DNA of 19,869 bases from JACDDK01 sp038198445 (GCA_038198445.1 JBBPZZ010000120.1:1-19869); one strand, 5' to 3'; positions 6,806 to 15,211 are shown, numbered from the stretch's first letter. A program made the numbers and translations. The notes: generated by a model from the sequence alone, not told the origin.

Positions 6806-8917
6806 ATGAGGCTAATAGTCGCCGAGAAACCTTCCGTCGGCAGGGACATAGCGGGCTCTCTGGGCCGGTCCCGCAAGCAGAAGGGCGCACTCTTCGGAGA
6901 CGGGTGGGCCGTGACCTGGGCGCTCGGGCACCTGGCGGAGTTGGCTCCCCCGGACGCCTACGGCGAGGAGTACAAGAGGTGGCGGCTCGAAAACCTGCCG
7001 ATACTCCCCGAGAAGTTCAAGGCGAAAGTAAACCCCAGGACCCGCGAACAGTTCTCGGTCGTAAAGAACCTGCTACGCGACCCCTCCGTAACCGAGGTCG
7101 TAAACGCCTGTGACGCCGGGCGCGAAGGAGAGTTAATCTTCGCCTACGTGTACGGGCTTTCCGGATGCAAGAAACCAGTGAAGCGGTTGTGGATCTCCTC
7201 GCTCACCCCCGAGGCGATCAGTGAGGGATTGCACTCCTTGCGCGAGGGACGCGAGATGAAGCCGCTCGAAGACGCCGCCCGCAGCCGGGGCGAAGCCGAT
7301 TGGATCGTCGGCATGAACGCCACCCGCGCCTACTCCATCCGCTTCGGACGACCCGGAAACGTCCTCTCCGTCGGCCGCGTGCAGACTCCGACGCTCAAGC
7401 TCATCGTGGACCGCGAACGCGAGATAGAGAACTTCAAACCCGAGAAATTCTTCACCGTCTACGCCCGCTTCAAGCGCGAAGACGCGACCTACGACGGCGT
7501 CTGGTTCAAGAACAAACAGAACCGGCTCAAGGAAAAAGAAGCCGCCGAGACGATAGCGGAGAAAGTGCGCGGCGGCACCGGGGTAGTGAAGAAAGCCCAG
7601 AAGAAGACTGCTTCCGAGAAGCCGCCGCTACTCTACGACCTCACCGAGCTTCAGCGCAACGCCAACGCGAAGTTCGGCTTCACGGCGGAGCGCACGCTCA
7701 AGGCCGCCCAGGCGCTCTACGAAGAAAAGAAGCTTGTTACGTATCCTCGCACCTCCAGCCGCTACCTATCCAAAGATATGGTCGGCACGCTAAAGAAGCG
7801 GGTCGAAGCCGCGGGCGCCCTCCCGGATCTCGCGCCATTCTCCGAGAAGCTACTCGCCGCCGATAAGCTGCCGGTGAACCGGCGTATCGTGGACGACTCG
7901 AAGGTGACGGACCATCACGCCATCATCCCGACGAACAAGAAGTCGTCCGGGAACCTGTCACCGGACGAGGCTAAAGTCTACGACCTCGTGGCGCGTCGCT
8001 TCCTGGCCGTCTTCTTCCCGGATGCGCGGTTCGAGAACACGACCGTCGTAACGGAGGTCCGAGAGGAGACTTTCCTCTCCAAGGGGCGCGTCGTCCTGGA
8101 TCCCGGCTGGCGCGCACTCTATCCGGACGGGGTCGGCGGACGTAAGGAGAAAGAGCCGCCCGTCCTTCCGCCGGTCGAAGCGGGGCAGGAGTGGTTGGTC
8201 TCGAAAGTCGCCGTCAAGGAGGGGGAGACCAAGCCGCCGCCACGTTACTCGGAGTCGGCGTTGCTCGGGGCGATGGAGACGGCGGGCAAGTTCGTGGAGG
8301 ACGAGGAGCTGAGGCAGCGGATGAAGGACTCCGGGCTCGGTACGCCCGCGACCAGGGCGGCGACCATCGAGCGGCTCATAAAGGTCGGGTATCTGGAGCG
8401 AGAGAAGAAGGCGCTCGTCCCAACAGGAAAAGGGCGGGCTTTGATCTCTCTTCTCGGAGACAGCACCCTCGCCTCCCCGGAGTTGACCGCGCGATGGGAG
8501 GAACGGCTCGCGAAGATGGAGAAAGGCGCCGTGGATCGCGCGGGTTTCATGTCCGACATAAGCGACTTCACCACCACCCTCGTCGAGGAAGTCCGCAAGA
8601 TGGAGGGCGAGAAGCTGGCCGCTACCGAGCGCGTCAGCCGCGAACCGATCGGGACGTGCCCCAAGTGCGGCGCGCCGGTCGTCGAGACAAAGAAAGCGTA
8701 TGGCTGCTCCGAGTGGAAGAAGACAGGCTGCGACTTCGCCATCTGGAAGCAGGTCTCCGGCAAGCGCCTGAGCGGATCGCAGGCGAAGCAGCTACTGATG
8801 CGGGGCCGCACCCCCGAACTCAAGGGTTTCAAAAGCAAGGCCGGCAAGCCCTACTCCGCCGTCCTGAAGCTGGACGAGGACCACCGGGTACGGCTGGAGT
8901 TCGCGGAGCGAAACTGA
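6806..8917 (+). CDS. topB: DNA topoisomerase III (type IA)
   Basis: The 703-aa enzyme relaxes or decatenates DNA through a transient 5'-phosphotyrosine bond. The Toprim domain has E7 (VAEKPS) and the D103-A-G-R-E-G-E metal site. The catalytic tyrosine is Y313 in VTYPRTSSRYL. SVGRVQTPTLKLIVDRE and the DHHAIIPT and GLGTPATRA blocks are typical of TopB rather than TopA. The C-terminus, from about residue 615, has a zinc-finger-like module with C618, C621, C634 and C642, followed by a topoisomerase C-terminal repeat (LSGSQAKQLL, GRTPELKGFKSKAGKPYSA). Length is usual for TopB. The start is fixed by the promoter 7 nt upstream. A FAD-oxidoreductase gene begins 58 nt downstream on the same strand; co-transcription is possible. 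Confidence 0.93.
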   Translation: MRLIVAEKPSVGRDIAGSLGRSRKQKGALFGDGWAVTWALGHLAELAPPDAYGEEYKRWRLENLPILPEKFKAKVNPRTREQFSVVKNLLRDPSVTEVVNACDAGREGELIFAYVYGLSGCKKPVKRLWISSLTPEAISEGLHSLREGREMKPLEDAARSRGEADWIVGMNATRAYSIRFGRPGNVLSVGRVQTPTLKLIVDREREIENFKPEKFFTVYARFKREDATYDGVWFKNKQNRLKEKEAAETIAEKVRGGTGVVKKAQKKTASEKPPLLYDLTELQRNANAKFGFTAERTLKAAQALYEEKKLVTYPRTSSRYLSKDMVGTLKKRVEAAGALPDLAPFSEKLLAADKLPVNRRIVDDSKVTDHHAIIPTNKKSSGNLSPDEAKVYDLVARRFLAVFFPDARFENTTVVTEVREETFLSKGRVVLDPGWRALYPDGVGGRKEKEPPVLPPVEAGQEWLVSKVAVKEGETKPPPRYSESALLGAMETAGKFVEDEELRQRMKDSGLGTPATRAATIERLIKVGYLEREKKALVPTGKGRALISLLGDSTLASPELTARWEERLAKMEKGAVDRAGFMSDISDFTTTLVEEVRKMEGEKLAATERVSREPIGTCPKCGAPVVETKKAYGCSEWKKTGCDFAIWKQVSGKRLSGSQAKQLLMRGRTPELKGFKSKAGKPYSAVLKLDEDHRVRLEFAERN

Positions 8918-8927
8918 GCCGGAATGT

Positions 8928-8953
8928 GAACGCTCCGGTGGTCCCCGGCGTTC
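8928..8953 (+). terminator. Possible stem-loop after topB
   Basis: GAACGC/GCGTTC pair around a GC-rich 14-nt loop, 11 nt after the topB stop. No T-run follows. TAAACT at 8961-8966 lies 9 nt before the next ATG and could be a -10 box for that gene, but there is no -35. Confidence 0.25.
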
Positions 8954-8975
8954 GATGCGCTAAACTCGTTTCTAT

Positions 8976-10220
8976 ATGAGAGTTATCGTTGTCGGGGCCG
9001 GTCTTGCCGGCCTCACTTGTGCAAAGATATTAAACGAACTCGGTGACGAGGTCTCGGTCTTCGAGGCGTCGGACGGTGTTGGCGGGCGGGTGCGGACGGA
9101 CGAGAAGGACGGGTTCCTGCTCGACCGGGGGTTCCAGGTGTACTTCACCTCCTATCCGGTGGCGCGGAAGCACCTGGATCACGGCGCGCTGGACCTCCGC
9201 GCGTTCGATCCCGGCGCCATAGTCCGCCGGGGCCGTGAAAAGAGCATCCTCTCGGACCCGCTGCGCGACCCGAAGTCGCTCGTCCCCTCGCTCCTCTCTG
9301 GCGCTGCGACCTTCCCGGACAAGCTCCGCACCGTGAAGCTCGCGGCGCGGACACTTGCCGGAAGATCGTCGACGGCGGGGGAAAAGAATGGTCAGCCGGA
9401 TTCCTCGACGCTGGATTACCTGAGAGCTTCCGGGCTTTCCGAGCGGTATATCGACTCGTTCTTCAGGCCTTTCTATGGTGGGATCTTCCTGAGCCGCGCG
9501 CTCTACACTTCTTCGCGCGTCTTCCGGTTTACCTTGCGGATGCTCGCGACCGGGAGAACGGTCGTCCCGTCGAAGGGGATGGGCGAGATCCCCAAGCAAC
9601 TCGCATCTCATCTACCGGACGAGGGGCTACATCTGAACAGCCCTGTAAGTTCGCTGTTGCGGGACGGAGATCGAGTAGCCGGTGTAGAGGCGGATGGCCG
9701 GCAGCACGAGGCGGACGCCGTGGTGGTCGCCACCGATGCGCCTACCGCCGCGGCGCTTACCGGGGAGGATGTCCCCAAAGGTTCGGTCGGGGAAGTTTGT
9801 TTGTATTACGAGACCAGTGGTCTTGGGGGCGGCAAGAAGATCCTGCTGAACGCCGAAGAGGACGCTTTCGTCAACAACGCCGTGGAGATGAGCAACGTCT
9901 CCGAGGGCTACGCTCCGGCGGGACGTCACCTGCTCTACGCCGTGGCTCTTACGGGCCTGGATCTCCCGGACGCAGACCTCTATCGCAGGGGAATCGAAGA
10001 TCTTTCCCGCTGGTACCCGGAGGCGAGCTTCGAACCTCTCGGTCTCCGCCGCATCCCCTACGGTCAGTTCGCCCAGCCGCCCGGCATACACGAGAAGCTG
10101 CCCCGGAACCGCGCGTCCACGCCGGGGCTGACGCTCGCGGGCGAGTACACCGAGGACTCGTCCATAAACGGCTCCATGCTCTCGGGAGAGAAGGCCGCGA
10201 TGGAGGTAATAGGCGCATGA
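8976..10220 (+). CDS. FAD-dependent oxidoreductase, amine-oxidase/phytoene-desaturase-like
   Basis: The 414-aa protein starts with a Rossmann dinucleotide fold (VIVVGAGLAGLTCA, glycines 7/9/12). An FAD ribose-binding acidic residue follows (VFEA, E31), then the GGRVRT motif shared by amine oxidases, protoporphyrinogen oxidases and carotenoid desaturases. The C-terminus has the second FAD contact (LTLAGEYTEDSSINGSMLSGEKA). The substrate cannot be told from the sequence; a terpenoid, porphyrin or amine are all possible. No Shine-Dalgarno is visible before the ATG, so initiation may be leaderless or nearly so. Its stop codon overlaps the start of the ABC ATPase gene (ATGA), tying it to the transporter operon. 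Confidence 0.85.
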   Translation: MRVIVVGAGLAGLTCAKILNELGDEVSVFEASDGVGGRVRTDEKDGFLLDRGFQVYFTSYPVARKHLDHGALDLRAFDPGAIVRRGREKSILSDPLRDPKSLVPSLLSGAATFPDKLRTVKLAARTLAGRSSTAGEKNGQPDSSTLDYLRASGLSERYIDSFFRPFYGGIFLSRALYTSSRVFRFTLRMLATGRTVVPSKGMGEIPKQLASHLPDEGLHLNSPVSSLLRDGDRVAGVEADGRQHEADAVVVATDAPTAAALTGEDVPKGSVGEVCLYYETSGLGGGKKILLNAEEDAFVNNAVEMSNVSEGYAPAGRHLLYAVALTGLDLPDADLYRRGIEDLSRWYPEASFEPLGLRRIPYGQFAQPPGIHEKLPRNRASTPGLTLAGEYTEDSSINGSMLSGEKAAMEVIGA

Positions 10221-10963
10221 TGAACGGAACTCCCGCGCTCAAGATAGAGGACCTGAGGAAGACTTACTCAAACGGTTTCCTCGCGCTCGATGGGGTCTCG
10301 TTGGAGATCGGAGCCGGCAAGTTCTTCGGGCTGCTCGGGCCGAACGGGGCTGGGAAGACCACGCTCATCAACAGCGTCGTGAGTCTGGCGCGACCCGATT
10401 CGGGACGGGTCGAGGTCTACGGCAAGGACGCGTATGAGGAGTTTCGGGAGGCGCGGCGGATGATCGGGGTCTCCCCCCAGGAGATCAACCTGGACAAGTT
10501 CCTGACGGTCGAAGAAGTCCTGCTCTTCCACGCGGGCTACTACGGCGTCCCGAAGAAGAAGGCCCGCGAGAGGGCGGAGGAGTTGCTCGAGCGCTTCGGG
10601 CTGGTCGGGAAGCGCGACCAGCGGACGAACACGCTCTCCGGCGGGATGAAGCGGCGGGTGCTCTTCGCCCGCGCCCTCATGCACGACCCGAAGCTGCTCT
10701 TCCTGGACGAGCCGACCGCCGGGGTTGACGTGGAGCTTCGCTACCGGCTGTGGGGCTACATACAGGAGCTGAACCGCGGCGGGCTGACCATCCTGCTCAC
10801 GACGCACTACCTTGAGGAAGCCGAGGCGCTGTGCGAGGAGGTGGCGCTCATCAACGACGGCAGGATCTCCGCGCAGGGCACGAGCGAAGACCTGAAAGTG
10901 CGCTACGGGGCGTCTAATATAGAAGAGGTGTACATGAAGGTGATCGGCAATGATTTTAGCTGA
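10217..10963 (+). CDS. ABC transporter ATP-binding protein (ABC-2 type)
   Basis: The 248-aa ATPase has all core motifs: Walker A GPNGAGKTT (K47), Q-loop Q88, signature LSGGMKRR (140-147), Walker B LLFLDEP (E165 catalytic) and H-loop H197 in TTHYLEEAEAL. The sequence type (GGMKRR, TAGVDVELR) is that of the exporters for drugs, lipids or polysaccharides that pair with ABC-2 permeases. The reading frame is open far upstream, but ATG 10217 has GGAGGT 9 nt before it and overlaps the oxidoreductase stop. A second ATG follows at 10220. The gene overlaps the permease by 14 nt, so the two form one transporter. Confidence 0.95.
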   Translation: MMNGTPALKIEDLRKTYSNGFLALDGVSLEIGAGKFFGLLGPNGAGKTTLINSVVSLARPDSGRVEVYGKDAYEEFREARRMIGVSPQEINLDKFLTVEEVLLFHAGYYGVPKKKARERAEELLERFGLVGKRDQRTNTLSGGMKRRVLFARALMHDPKLLFLDEPTAGVDVELRYRLWGYIQELNRGGLTILLTTHYLEEAEALCEEVALINDGRISAQGTSEDLKVRYGASNIEEVYMKVIGNDFS

Positions 10964-11717
10964 CAGGACGTTCCGCACGCTTCTCTCGCGCGAGGTCCTG
11001 CGCTTCACCCGCGTCTCGATGCAGACCCTCGTCCCGCAACTCCTCACCTCGCTCCTCTACCTCGTGGTCTTCGGGATAGCCCTGGGAGGCCGCATCCGGG
11101 AGATAGAAGGCGTCCCTTACCTGGAGTACATCCTGCCCGGCATCGCCCTCATGAGCCTCGTCACCAACTCCCAGATGAACTCCTCCTGGTCGGTCTTCGA
11201 CGCCAAGCGCGAGGGGTACATACAAGAGGTCCTCATAAGCCCGATGAGCGACCTGCAGATAGCGCTCGCCTACTCTTTAGGCGGGACGCTGCGGGGTTTC
11301 GTGATGGGGGCCGGAGTCTTCATAATAGGTATTCCGTTCGCCGGGGTGAATGTCGCGCATCCGTTGCTGCTGCTCCTGATCGGGGTCCTCTCCTCCTTCA
11401 CCTTCTCCGCCTTCGGCACTATGGTCGGCGCCCTCGCCACCCGTATAGAGCACATCTCGTTCCTCACCAGCGTCGTCATCCAGCCGCTGGCGTTCCTCGG
11501 CGGCGTGTTCTATTCGGTGGGTATGCTGCCGCCGAGCCTCAAGGTGGTGACGCTCTTCAACCCGATCTTCCACATGGTCGACGCCGCCCGGTACGCGACG
11601 CTCGAAATATCCGACCTCAACCCGTACCCGACCATCGCTATCATTTTGTTACTCGCGGCCCTCTCCCTGGCCGGAGCGTGGTGGGCGATCAACCGTGGCC
11701 CGAACCTCCGGTACTAA
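10950..11717 (+). CDS. ABC-2 type permease
   Basis: The 255-aa integral membrane protein has about six hydrophobic segments. It has the ABC-2 family features near YLEYILPGIALMSL, the amphipathic loop with FDAKREGYIQEVLISPMSD that contacts the ATPase, and the late FLGGVFYSVGMLPP segment followed by NPIFHMVDAARY. It is the membrane partner of the ATPase encoded just upstream, making an exporter. The direction (export) is family knowledge. The substrate is unknown. Its 3' end overlaps the next gene by 23 nt. Confidence 0.95.
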   Translation: MILADRTFRTLLSREVLRFTRVSMQTLVPQLLTSLLYLVVFGIALGGRIREIEGVPYLEYILPGIALMSLVTNSQMNSSWSVFDAKREGYIQEVLISPMSDLQIALAYSLGGTLRGFVMGAGVFIIGIPFAGVNVAHPLLLLLIGVLSSFTFSAFGTMVGALATRIEHISFLTSVVIQPLAFLGGVFYSVGMLPPSLKVVTLFNPIFHMVDAARYATLEISDLNPYPTIAIILLLAALSLAGAWWAINRGPNLRY

Positions 11718-12903
11718 GAGAACCCGCGCCCGGTCTCGCGGCGCTACGGACGCCTGGCCGTTCGTCCTGGCGGTCTTCGTTTCATCACGGGTGCTGTTCC
11801 TGGCGGCGGGCGCTCTGGCGGCGGCTTTCCTGCCCTGGGCCAGACCTGCCGGCTCTCCGCTGGAACCGCCCGGTTTCCTGGGCTACTGGGCGCATTGGGA
11901 CGGGGCCTGGTACTCGGAGATCGCCACGAAGGGCTACGGAGCGCGGGACCCGGCGAGCACCGCCTTCTTCCCGCTCTACCCGATGCTCGTGCGGCTCGGC
12001 GCGGCGCTTGGGGGCGGACCGGCTTTGTGGGGAGTTTTGATCTCTCTCGGAGGCGCTCTGCTCACGCTCTACTTCCTGTACGGCATCGCGGAGAAGCTCT
12101 ACGACTGGCGCGTGGCGAGGGCCGCCACCACGACCTTCGCTTTCTTCCCGACGGCCTTCTTCCTGAACGCCGTCTACACAGAGTCGCTCTTCCTCGCTTT
12201 TAGCACCGGCGCGATCTGGGCGGCCTACGTCCGGCGCGACTTGCTTCTCGCCGGGATACTCGGCGCTCTCGCCGCCGCCACCCGCAACCTCGGCATCCTG
12301 CTCCTCATACCGCTCTTCCTCGAATGGCGCGGCAGCCGCCGGGAGTTCGGTACGTCCGGTCTCGTCGCGCTGGGGCTGGTGCCGGTTGGGCTTGGGGCCT
12401 ACATCGTCTTCCTTACCGGGAAGTTCGGGGACCCCCTGATCTTCGCCCGCCAGCAGGGCGAGTACTGGGGTCGCACCCTGACGAATCCCTTCCTCACCAT
12501 CCAGAGAGCCTGGAGCGCCGCCGGGGACGGCCTACGCTACGTATTCCACCCGGCGACGCTCTTCCTGGACTCTTCCGCCACGCCTTCGCTCCAAGCCTCT
12601 AACACCCTGAACCTGGCCTTCCTGGCCTTCTTCCTGGTGATAATGGCGGTGGGACTGTATGTACTACCGCCCGGTCTCTCCATCTACACATTCATCATTA
12701 CGCTTCTGCCGGTCCTCACGCCCACGCCGGCTTTCCCCTTGATGAGCCTGCCACGTTTCTTGCTGGGAGCGTTTCCGCTCTTCCTCGTGCTCGGTTACCT
12801 GCTCTCGGGGCGCGAGAACACGTTCAGGGTCTGGTTATTCTTCAGCGTCTTGTTTGGGGTCGCGCTGACCGTAATGTTCGCTACGTGGCGTTGGGTGGCC
12901 TAG
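11695..12903 (+). CDS. PIG-V/Gpi18-like membrane mannosyltransferase
   Basis: The 402-aa polytopic protein looks like a GT-C glycosyltransferase of the PIG-V (GPI mannosyltransferase 2) superfamily. Its marks are the HWDGAWYSEIATKGYG motif (H67-W68-D69) in the first outer loop, then AFFPLYP (90-96) and many hydrophobic helices to the C-terminus. Bacterial members use polyprenyl-phosphate-linked sugars at the outer membrane face, for example on lipid glycans. The GTG at 11695 lies inside the permease gene, with GGTGGG 9 nt upstream. Its link to the transporter suggests that the exported substrate is a lipid or glycan that is then glycosylated; this is inference. The stop codon shares a CTAG with that of the convergent folB. 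Confidence 0.8.
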   Translation: MARTSGTKRTRARSRGATDAWPFVLAVFVSSRVLFLAAGALAAAFLPWARPAGSPLEPPGFLGYWAHWDGAWYSEIATKGYGARDPASTAFFPLYPMLVRLGAALGGGPALWGVLISLGGALLTLYFLYGIAEKLYDWRVARAATTTFAFFPTAFFLNAVYTESLFLAFSTGAIWAAYVRRDLLLAGILGALAAATRNLGILLLIPLFLEWRGSRREFGTSGLVALGLVPVGLGAYIVFLTGKFGDPLIFARQQGEYWGRTLTNPFLTIQRAWSAAGDGLRYVFHPATLFLDSSATPSLQASNTLNLAFLAFFLVIMAVGLYVLPPGLSIYTFIITLLPVLTPTPAFPLMSLPRFLLGAFPLFLVLGYLLSGRENTFRVWLFFSVLFGVALTVMFATWRWVA

Positions 12904-13274
12904 GAGTTCCTCCGGCGCAGGATCTCGACCGCCGATCCCGCGAGGACGGTGTTACCCAGCCGGACGTGCGGCTTGGCGACTTTGACGCTGACGGATTCCA
13001 CCGCAGAATAATTCTCCAGGATCACCGCGGCGATACGCTCGGCGACGGACTCGATCAGGTTCAAGGGCTCGCCTTCGACGATCTTCCGCGTCCGCCGGTA
13101 GACGTCGCCGTAGTCGACCGTGAGAGCGAGGTCGTCCGAAGTTCCGGCCGGCCCAAGATCCAGGCTTAGTTCGAGATCCACGACGAAAGGCTGCCCCAAC
13201 TCTTTCTCCGCTGGCAACGCTCCGTGATGGCCGTAAAAGACCATTCCTTCGAGCAGTATGCGGTCCTCGCTCAT
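12900..13274 (-). CDS. folB: Dihydroneopterin aldolase
   Basis: The 124-aa protein is a full-length FolB, which splits 7,8-dihydroneopterin to 6-hydroxymethyl-dihydropterin and glycolaldehyde in folate synthesis. Visible family features are ILLEGMVFYGHHGALPAEKELGQPFVVDLEL (residues 7-37) with its YGHHG active-site segment, TVDYGDVY, and NLIESVAERIA with the conserved glutamate. VKVAKPHV completes the core. No other folate genes are next to it. The ATG is inside a perfect hairpin with no Shine-Dalgarno visible, so translation may depend on ribosomes finishing the cax gene, whose stop is 27 nt upstream in the same frame. Confidence 0.93.
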   Translation of the reverse strand: MSEDRILLEGMVFYGHHGALPAEKELGQPFVVDLELSLDLGPAGTSDDLALTVDYGDVYRRTRKIVEGEPLNLIESVAERIAAVILENYSAVESVSVKVAKPHVRLGNTVLAGSAVEILRRRNS

Positions 13275-13301
13275 GCGGCTCAGTATGGCAGGAGCCGCAT
13301 G
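13272..13301 (-). promoter_or_regulatory. Hairpin covering the folB start codon
   Basis: A perfect 10-bp inverted repeat, CATGCGGCTC/GAGCCGCATG, with a 10-nt loop fills the cax-folB gap. It runs from the base next to the cax stop through the folB ATG. In the mRNA the start codon would be base-paired. It could gate folB translation, end transcription (no T-run follows) or be opened by ribosomes arriving from cax. Confidence 0.55.
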
Positions 13302-14348
13302 CTAGTGCGAGAAGAAGAACGCGAGCCCGGCGATGACGTAGACGCCGCAGAGCATGGCGCCTTCGAGCCAGTTGGATTTGCCGTCCAGGGCGATGATGGC
13401 GGTCACGACCACCGCCGCCGCCAGCGAGCCCAGCTCCAGCGGGCTGAAGACCAGGCGCAACGGGTGGCCGAGGAGTGGGCCGAGGAAGACGAGTATCGGG
13501 GTGACGAGCAGGGCGACCTGGATGGAGGAGCCTAGAGAGATCGCCATCGAGAAGTCCATGTTGTTCTTGTAGGCGATCTGGACTCCGACGATGTGCTCGG
13601 CGATGTTGCCGACCACCGGCACCAGTATAACGCCGACGAAAAGCTCCGAGAGCCCGACTTCTTTCGACATCGGCTTTATGGCGCTGACGAACGCCTCGGA
13701 GACGTAGGCTACGGCGGCCGTGGCTCCCAGGAGTAGCGCCAGCGACGCTACTTTGCCAAACGCAGCGTGTCCCCCCTCGCTCGTGTTTCCTCCCTCCGAA
13801 CTGCGGAAGTAGTACAGGAGGTACAGGACGTAGAGGACGAACATCACCACGGCCACACCCATGCTAAGAGAGGTTACCGGGTCCGTGCCTTCCGACGGGG
13901 GCGTGGTGGCTAAGATGGTGGGGAGGACGAGCGCGGCGGCGACCAGGGTGAGCATCGCGGCGTTGATCCCGGCGAGCGTCGCCGAGAAGCTCTGGGTGCC
14001 GTTCTTGAGGCCACCGATGAGGATGCTCGCCCCCAGGACGAGCAGCACGTTGCCGATGATCGAGCCGATAATGGACGCCTTCACGACGGTCGTGAGGCCC
14101 GCAGAGAGGGCGAAGATGGTGATGATCAACTCGGCGGCGTTGCCGAAGGTGGCGTTGAGGATTCCGCCGATGCGCGGCCCCGCGTGCTCCGCGAGGCTCT
14201 CCGTCGCCTGTCCGAGCACCCACGCGAGTCCGACCAGCGCGAGGGCCGAGACGCCGAAGACCAGCAGCACGGGAGCGTGCAGTAGCTCGACGACCACGAC
14301 CGCCACCGTGAGCGCGGCCGTCACGCCGTAGGCGACCTTCCCTATCAA
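13302..14348 (-). CDS. cax: Calcium/proton antiporter (CaCA, Cax family)
   Basis: The 348-aa protein has two homologous halves. The alpha repeats that bind the cation carry the family signatures GGILNATFGNAAELI (61-75, E73) and VPVVGNIAEHIVG (E251). About ten to eleven hydrophobic helices are visible, with a hydrophilic central loop near 182-198. Length is typical of bacterial Cax. It exchanges cytoplasmic Ca2+ for protons. The start is TTG at 14348, with GGAGA 7 nt upstream. Its upstream gap holds a perfect 14-bp palindrome shared with the divergent PHP gene. folB follows 27 nt downstream and is probably in the same transcript. Confidence 0.93.
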   Translation of the reverse strand: MIGKVAYGVTAALTVAVVVVELLHAPVLLVFGVSALALVGLAWVLGQATESLAEHAGPRIGGILNATFGNAAELIITIFALSAGLTTVVKASIIGSIIGNVLLVLGASILIGGLKNGTQSFSATLAGINAAMLTLVAAALVLPTILATTPPSEGTDPVTSLSMGVAVVMFVLYVLYLLYYFRSSEGGNTSEGGHAAFGKVASLALLLGATAAVAYVSEAFVSAIKPMSKEVGLSELFVGVILVPVVGNIAEHIVGVQIAYKNNMDFSMAISLGSSIQVALLVTPILVFLGPLLGHPLRLVFSPLELGSLAAAVVVTAIIALDGKSNWLEGAMLCGVYVIAGLAFFFSH

Positions 14349-14405
14349 GCGCTCTTCTCCGTCACCTTGGACACGAGACCCCCCTACCCGGATAAACGAC
14401 CCGGC

Positions 14406-14419
14406 TATCTTATAAGATA
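14406..14419. promoter_or_regulatory. Perfect palindrome in a divergent promoter region
   Basis: TATCTTATAAGATA is a perfect 14-bp palindrome in the 104-bp gap between cax and the PHP gene. Read either way it contains TATAAG, a plausible -10 box for both directions. No convincing -35 is seen. It could equally be an operator for a dimeric repressor. Confidence 0.45.
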
Positions 14420-14452
14420 CGGAAGACGACTTTTGATATCGGGGGTCACGCT

Positions 14453-15211
14453 TTGATCGACTACCACCTGCACGTAATAGCCCACGGCGACCGTCCGATG
14501 ACCGTGGAGAACATTCTCGAATACTGCGAGGTCGCCCACGAGCGCGGCCTCCGCCAGATGGGCATTACCGAACACGACCGCTACCTGGACGACATAGACT
14601 TGGCCGCCTTCCAGGAAGCCCGCGAGCTATCTCAAGATGTGGAACTGCGGCTCGGCATCGAGATAGACTTCGTCCCCGGCGCCGAGGAGCGTATGGAGCG
14701 TGACGCCAACGCGTTGCCCTACGACTACGTGATCGGGAGCGTGCATCGGGTGGACAACGAGGAGGTAGACCACCCGGACCACCAGGAGATCTACGAGAAG
14801 TGGGAGACCTACGACCTCTACGAAGCCTACTACGAGAACGTCCGAAAGGCCGCGCTCTCGGGACGATTCGAGGTCCTCGGCCACCCGGACCTCATCAAGA
14901 TCTTCCGCAAGTTCCCCGACCGCGACATCACGCCAATGCTGGAAGAGACCGCCGATGTCATCGCCGAGTCCGGCGTCGTGGTGGACGTGAACGCGGCGGG
15001 ACTGAGGAAGCCGATAGGGGAGATCTACCCGTCTCGCGATTTCCTTGAGATGTTCCACCGACGTGGCGTCCCCATCATCCTCTCATCCGACGCCCACGCC
15101 GCCGATCAGGTAGCCGCCGGCTACGACAAGAGCCTCAAGCTCGTCCACGACGTGGGCTACCGCGAGGTCACGACCTTCAAGGCCCGCGAGCGCGGTACTC
15201 TCCAGCTTTGA
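14453..15211 (+). CDS. PHP-domain phosphatase, histidinol-phosphatase-like
   Basis: The 252-aa protein has a complete PHP metal site: H5 and H7 (YHLH), H41 with E40/D42 (TEHDRY), E70, H98 (GSVH), H144 (GHPD) and D213/H215 (SDAH). This matches the HisK/HisJ class of histidinol-phosphate phosphatases, the last but one step type in histidine synthesis, and length fits. PHP phosphatases of this form can also act on other phosphomonoesters, and no his genes are nearby. The start is TTG at 14453 with a GGGGGT stretch about 7 nt upstream. The stop overlaps the next gene (TTGA). Confidence 0.85.
   Translation: MIDYHLHVIAHGDRPMTVENILEYCEVAHERGLRQMGITEHDRYLDDIDLAAFQEARELSQDVELRLGIEIDFVPGAEERMERDANALPYDYVIGSVHRVDNEEVDHPDHQEIYEKWETYDLYEAYYENVRKAALSGRFEVLGHPDLIKIFRKFPDRDITPMLEETADVIAESGVVVDVNAAGLRKPIGEIYPSRDFLEMFHRRGVPIILSSDAHAADQVAAGYDKSLKLVHDVGYREVTTFKARERGTLQL

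Noticed and set aside
8245..8847. A 200-codon open frame on the minus strand inside topB
   Set aside because: The plus strand encodes conserved TopB sequence with its zinc module here; the antisense frame is a by-product of codon bias.
13302..13304. Stop-codon readthrough making a Cax-FolB fusion, since both are in one frame
   Set aside because: A membrane antiporter fused to a soluble folate enzyme has no precedent I know, and no readthrough signal is visible; kept only as a note in the hairpin finding.
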